Positions 5,312-7,044 of a DNA stretch of 7,044 nt are shown here, piece after piece (position 1 is the first letter of the stretch; every line of letters begins with the position of its first letter). The position numbers were made by a program, and so were the translations under genes. Under the pieces are notes generated by a model. That model saw nothing but the letters and a program-made list of their open reading frames with translations, was not told where the DNA came from and did no database searches. Source of the DNA: Faecalibacterium sp. UBA7177 (GTDB lineage: Bacteria > Bacillota > Clostridia > Oscillospirales > Ruminococcaceae); NCBI GenBank assembly GCA_002491225.1, contig DKVN01000090.1, positions 1 through 7,044 on the forward strand, written 5' to 3'.

Positions 5312-5800
5312 CTACCCCAGCAGCCCCTCCAGCACCGGCACCAGCAGCCCGAGCCCTTTGGCGTCCGCTTCGGTAAACCGCCCCGGCGTGGGGCTGTCGA
5401 TGTCCAGCACCGCGGCCACCCTGCCGTCCGGCCCGTGCAGCGGCAGCACCAGCTCGCTGCGGGAGGCCGCGTCGCAGGCGATGTGGCCCGCAAAGGCGTG
5501 CACGTCCGGCACCAGCTGTACCGCGTCCTCGGCCACGGCCGCGCCGCAAACCCCCCGCCCCACCGGAATCTCCACACAGGCCGGTTTGCCCTGAAAGGGC
5601 CCCAGCACCAGGCGGCCGCCGGTCATCAGGTAAAAGCCCACCCAGTTGATGTCCGGCAGCGCCTGCCAGAGCAGTGCGCTGGCGTTGGCCAGGTTCGCCA
5701 CCGGGTGGGGCACCCCCTCGGTCAGGGCGGCCAGCTGGCGGCAGAGCATCGGGTAGAGCTGCGCGGGCTCAGCCGGAAACAGCGGCTCGGATGCATCCAT
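5312..5800 (-). CDS. msrC: Free methionine-R-sulfoxide reductase (GAF domain, fRMsr)
   Basis: Cytosolic enzyme of 162 aa that reduces free methionine-R-sulfoxide back to methionine with thioredoxin-type electrons. It is a single GAF domain. The three family cysteines are C75 (PACVEI), C85 (GVCG) and C109 (HIACD); the spacings of 10 and 24 residues match the E. coli enzyme. The substrate-binding acids E116, D133 and D135 (SELVLPL, DIDSP) are present, as is WVGFYL. The ATG at 5800 is preferred: AAAGGAG (5811-5817) lies 10 nt upstream, whereas the in-frame GTG at 5809 is almost touching it. It has its own promoter and converges with the NimA-like gene, placing two likely redox-stress functions next to each other. 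Confidence 0.94.
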   Translation of the reverse strand: MDASEPLFPAEPAQLYPMLCRQLAALTEGVPHPVANLANASALLWQALPDINWVGFYLMTGGRLVLGPFQGKPACVEIPVGRGVCGAAVAEDAVQLVPDVHAFAGHIACDAASRSELVLPLHGPDGRVAAVLDIDSPTPGRFTEADAKGLGLLVPVLEGLLG

Positions 5801-5817
5801 ACAGCACACGCTCCTTT

Positions 5818-5836
5818 ATGACTGAATTCCTGTCAT
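5818..5836. repeat. Short inverted repeat in the msrC leader
   Basis: ATGAC (5818-5822) and GTCAT (5832-5836) pair around a 9-nt loop. The repeat lies between the expected msrC transcription start (about 5837) and its ribosome binding site (5811-5817). It could be a weak operator or a 5'-end hairpin; chance is also possible. Confidence 0.35.
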
Positions 5837-5843
5837 TTTTACC

Positions 5844-5872
5844 AGAATAGCACACCCCCGCCCCAAGGTCAA
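5844..5872 (-). promoter_or_regulatory. Sigma-A promoter of msrC
   Basis: On the minus strand TTGACC (5872-5867), a 17-nt spacer and TATTCT (5849-5844) form a good promoter. The start would be near 5837, giving a leader of about 37 nt to the ATG at 5800. Confidence 0.75.
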
Positions 5873-6050
5873 ACCGGCCCGCCCGGCCCGCGCCGGTGCG
5901 CCCCGCGTTTGGCCCCCCGCACACCCGCCCCCTCTTTTTCATACAGTGGAAAGAGGCCCCGGCACCGCCGGGGGCGGGCGGCGGCCCTCAACCGGGCCAA
6001 GGCAAAACGCCGCCCTGCATCCTTGCAAGATGGAAAAAGGGGGCTTTTGT
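5873..6050 (+). other. Structured upstream region of the lysozyme gene; promoter not found
   Basis: No convincing -10/-35 pair is visible on the plus strand. Three hairpins are: a 7-bp stem with a 3-nt loop (5957-5963/5967-5973); a two-part stem (5976-5982/6009-6015 outside, 5983-5987/5994-5998 inside, with a 10-nt bulge); and a small stem at 6035-6039/6044-6048 that covers the AAGGGGG ribosome binding site. Such a leader could hold back translation. No small gene was seen. Confidence 0.45.
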
Positions 6051-7022
6051 ATGGCTGTCTATGAGACCGGCATCGACGTCTCGCGCTATCAGGGCGAGAT
6101 CAACTGGGCCAACGTGGCCGCGGCGGGCAAGCAGTTCGCGATCCTGCGCATCGGGTCCAGCAACAGCGGCGGGGTGTATGTCGACCCGTACTTTCTCAAA
6201 AATGTCGCGGGGGCCCACGCGGCGGGGCTGAAAGTCGGGGCCTACTACTACACCTACGCCCGCACCGAGGAGGCGGCCGCCGCCGAGCTGGATGTCTTTC
6301 TCAACGTGCTCACCGGGCTGCAGCTCGAGTACCCGGTCTTTGTGGATGTGGAGGATAACTCCCTCGCCAGCCTCGGCCGCGCCCGGCTGACCGATCTGGT
6401 CCAGTTCGCGATGGACGTGCTCGACCAGCGGGGCTGGTACCCCGGCTACTACAGCTACACCAACTTTGCCGCCCGGCATCTCGACACCGCCCGGCTGGCG
6501 GCCTATCCCTTCTGGGTGGCCGATTACCGCGGCTATGTGGGCCATAACGGCAGCTATGACCTCTGGCAGTACTCCTCCGCCGGCAGCGTGGCGGGTATCG
6601 GCGGCAATGTCGATCTGGACTACAGCTACAAAAATTTTTTGCCCATCCTGCAGGCGGGAGGGTATAATGGGTATGGAAGCAGCGGCCCGGTGATGCAGCC
6701 GCTGGAGGGCAAGGACATCGAGGTCTTTAACACCCGGTGCGAGTATTTCTACTCGGCCAATGTCAACGACGTGGCGGGCTACCTGCCCCTCGGGCGCTAC
6801 CCGGCCACCGCCCTCTCGGATGGCGAGTACAATGGGTTTATTTGGGTCAACATCACCTGCGAGGGCGGTACCTACTGGACCGCCCTGCTGCCCGACCGCT
6901 GCCGCCTGGTGGACGCGCAGGGCGGCTGCGCCGCCTGCGAGGAGGAGCTTGCCCGGCTGGGCGAGACGCTCGACACGGTGCAGGGCCTGCTGGAGCAGGC
7001 GCTGGACGCATTGGAGGGGTGA
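6051..7022 (+). CDS. GH25 lysozyme without signal peptide, with C-terminal domain and coiled coil
   Basis: Glycoside hydrolase family 25 muramidase (cleaves the MurNAc-GlcNAc bond of peptidoglycan), 323 aa. The catalytic domain is residues 5-200: GIDVSRYQGEINW with D9, the GAYYYTYA strand, the PVFVDVEDN motif with D99 and catalytic E101, GYYSYTN, FWVADYRG and the closing LWQYSS...NVDLD. A Gly/Tyr-rich linker (203-212) leads to a beta-rich domain (about 220-288; SH3-like wall binding is a guess), then a Leu heptad tail (296-321). There is no signal peptide, as in phage endolysins that leave with a holin, but no phage genes are seen here. The ATG at 6051 is preferred for its AAGGGGG site 7 nt upstream; the in-frame ATG at 6030 has none. 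Confidence 0.9.
   Translation: MAVYETGIDVSRYQGEINWANVAAAGKQFAILRIGSSNSGGVYVDPYFLKNVAGAHAAGLKVGAYYYTYARTEEAAAAELDVFLNVLTGLQLEYPVFVDVEDNSLASLGRARLTDLVQFAMDVLDQRGWYPGYYSYTNFAARHLDTARLAAYPFWVADYRGYVGHNGSYDLWQYSSAGSVAGIGGNVDLDYSYKNFLPILQAGGYNGYGSSGPVMQPLEGKDIEVFNTRCEYFYSANVNDVAGYLPLGRYPATALSDGEYNGFIWVNITCEGGTYWTALLPDRCRLVDAQGGCAACEEELARLGETLDTVQGLLEQALDALEG
6639..6668 (+). promoter_or_regulatory. Possible promoter inside the lysozyme gene
   Basis: TTGCCC (6639-6644), an 18-nt spacer and a perfect TATAAT (6663-6668) lie at the end of the catalytic domain. They are preceded by an A5T6 tract (6630-6640) that resembles an UP element and is unusual in this GC-rich gene. The next in-frame ATG is at 6693 (Met215), which would give a 109-aa C-terminal-only product, but its ribosome binding site is poor. 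Low confidence. Confidence 0.3.
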
Positions 7023-7044
7023 GGCGGCCCGGTCTTTCGCCGCC
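7023..7044 (+). terminator. Hairpin after the lysozyme stop, cut by the window edge
   Basis: GGCGGC (7023-7028) directly after the stop pairs with GCCGCC (7039-7044) around a 10-nt loop. The window ends at the foot of the stem, so the presence of a T-run cannot be seen. The position fits a terminator. Confidence 0.45.

Noticed and set aside
4677..5549. Minus-strand reading frame of 290 codons opposite the NimA-like gene
   Set aside because: Arg/Gly-rich shadow that covers two convergent real genes and has no ribosome binding site.
5946..6050. Upstream starts for the lysozyme (5946 or 6030)
   Set aside because: No ribosome binding site precedes them, and the GH25 domain begins a few residues after the ATG at 6051, which has one.
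1..7044. CRISPR array, insertion sequence or defence system
   Set aside because: No regularly spaced repeats with unique spacers, no transposase motifs and no recognisable defence proteins. The only stacked repeat (3365-3428) is three short units in one palindrome.

Overview
The window is very GC-rich, roughly two thirds G+C by eye. It nevertheless shows Firmicutes-type signals: strong AGGAGG-like ribosome binding sites 6-10 nt before the starts, and near-consensus sigma-A promoters with exact or near TATAAT boxes. A small monocluster ferredoxin, a NimA-like flavoprotein, free-methionine sulfoxide reductase and a leaderless GH25 lysozyme fit an anaerobic, GC-rich member of the Clostridia, perhaps a gut Oscillospiraceae-type bacterium. 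That placement is inference; nothing here identifies a species.

Left part, all on the minus strand. From right to left it holds a CPBP-family membrane protease (4524-3412), a C39-like protein that seems to have lost its catalytic residues (3323-1869), the branched-chain amino acid exporter pair azlC/azlD (1710-546, overlapping by 11 nt) and a single-cluster ferredoxin (388-197). A strong 18-bp hairpin follows at 101-159. Its left arm also carries the -35 box of a near-perfect minus-strand promoter (TTGACG-17-TATAAT). That promoter reads about 60 nt of leader into the first 24 nt of a tRNA gene (probably tRNA-Pro) cut by the left edge. The only clear promoter found for the block from the CPBP gene to the ferredoxin is the extended -10 promoter at 4585-4593, so much of it may be co-transcribed.

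Middle. The 4525-4760 region is divergent. One promoter reads left into the CPBP gene, the other right into a NimA/pyridoxamine-phosphate-oxidase-like flavoprotein (4761-5243). The -35 box of the rightward promoter lies inside a perfect 18-bp palindrome, and a second 24-bp inverted repeat sits just upstream, so repressor control looks likely.

Right part. msrC (free methionine-R-sulfoxide reductase, 5800-5312, minus) has a good promoter at 5844-5872 and converges with the NimA-like gene. A 250-nt divergent spacer with a structured leader precedes a GH25 lysozyme (6051-7022, plus), which has an unfamiliar C-terminal domain and a coiled-coil tail. A hairpin just after its stop is cut by the right edge.

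Most genes are ordinary housekeeping, stress and transport functions. The points most worth a second look are the apparent C39 pseudo-protease downstream of a membrane protease, the palindrome built into the stop codon of the CPBP gene, the operator-like palindrome at the flavoprotein promoter, and the fused terminator/promoter element ahead of the tRNA.
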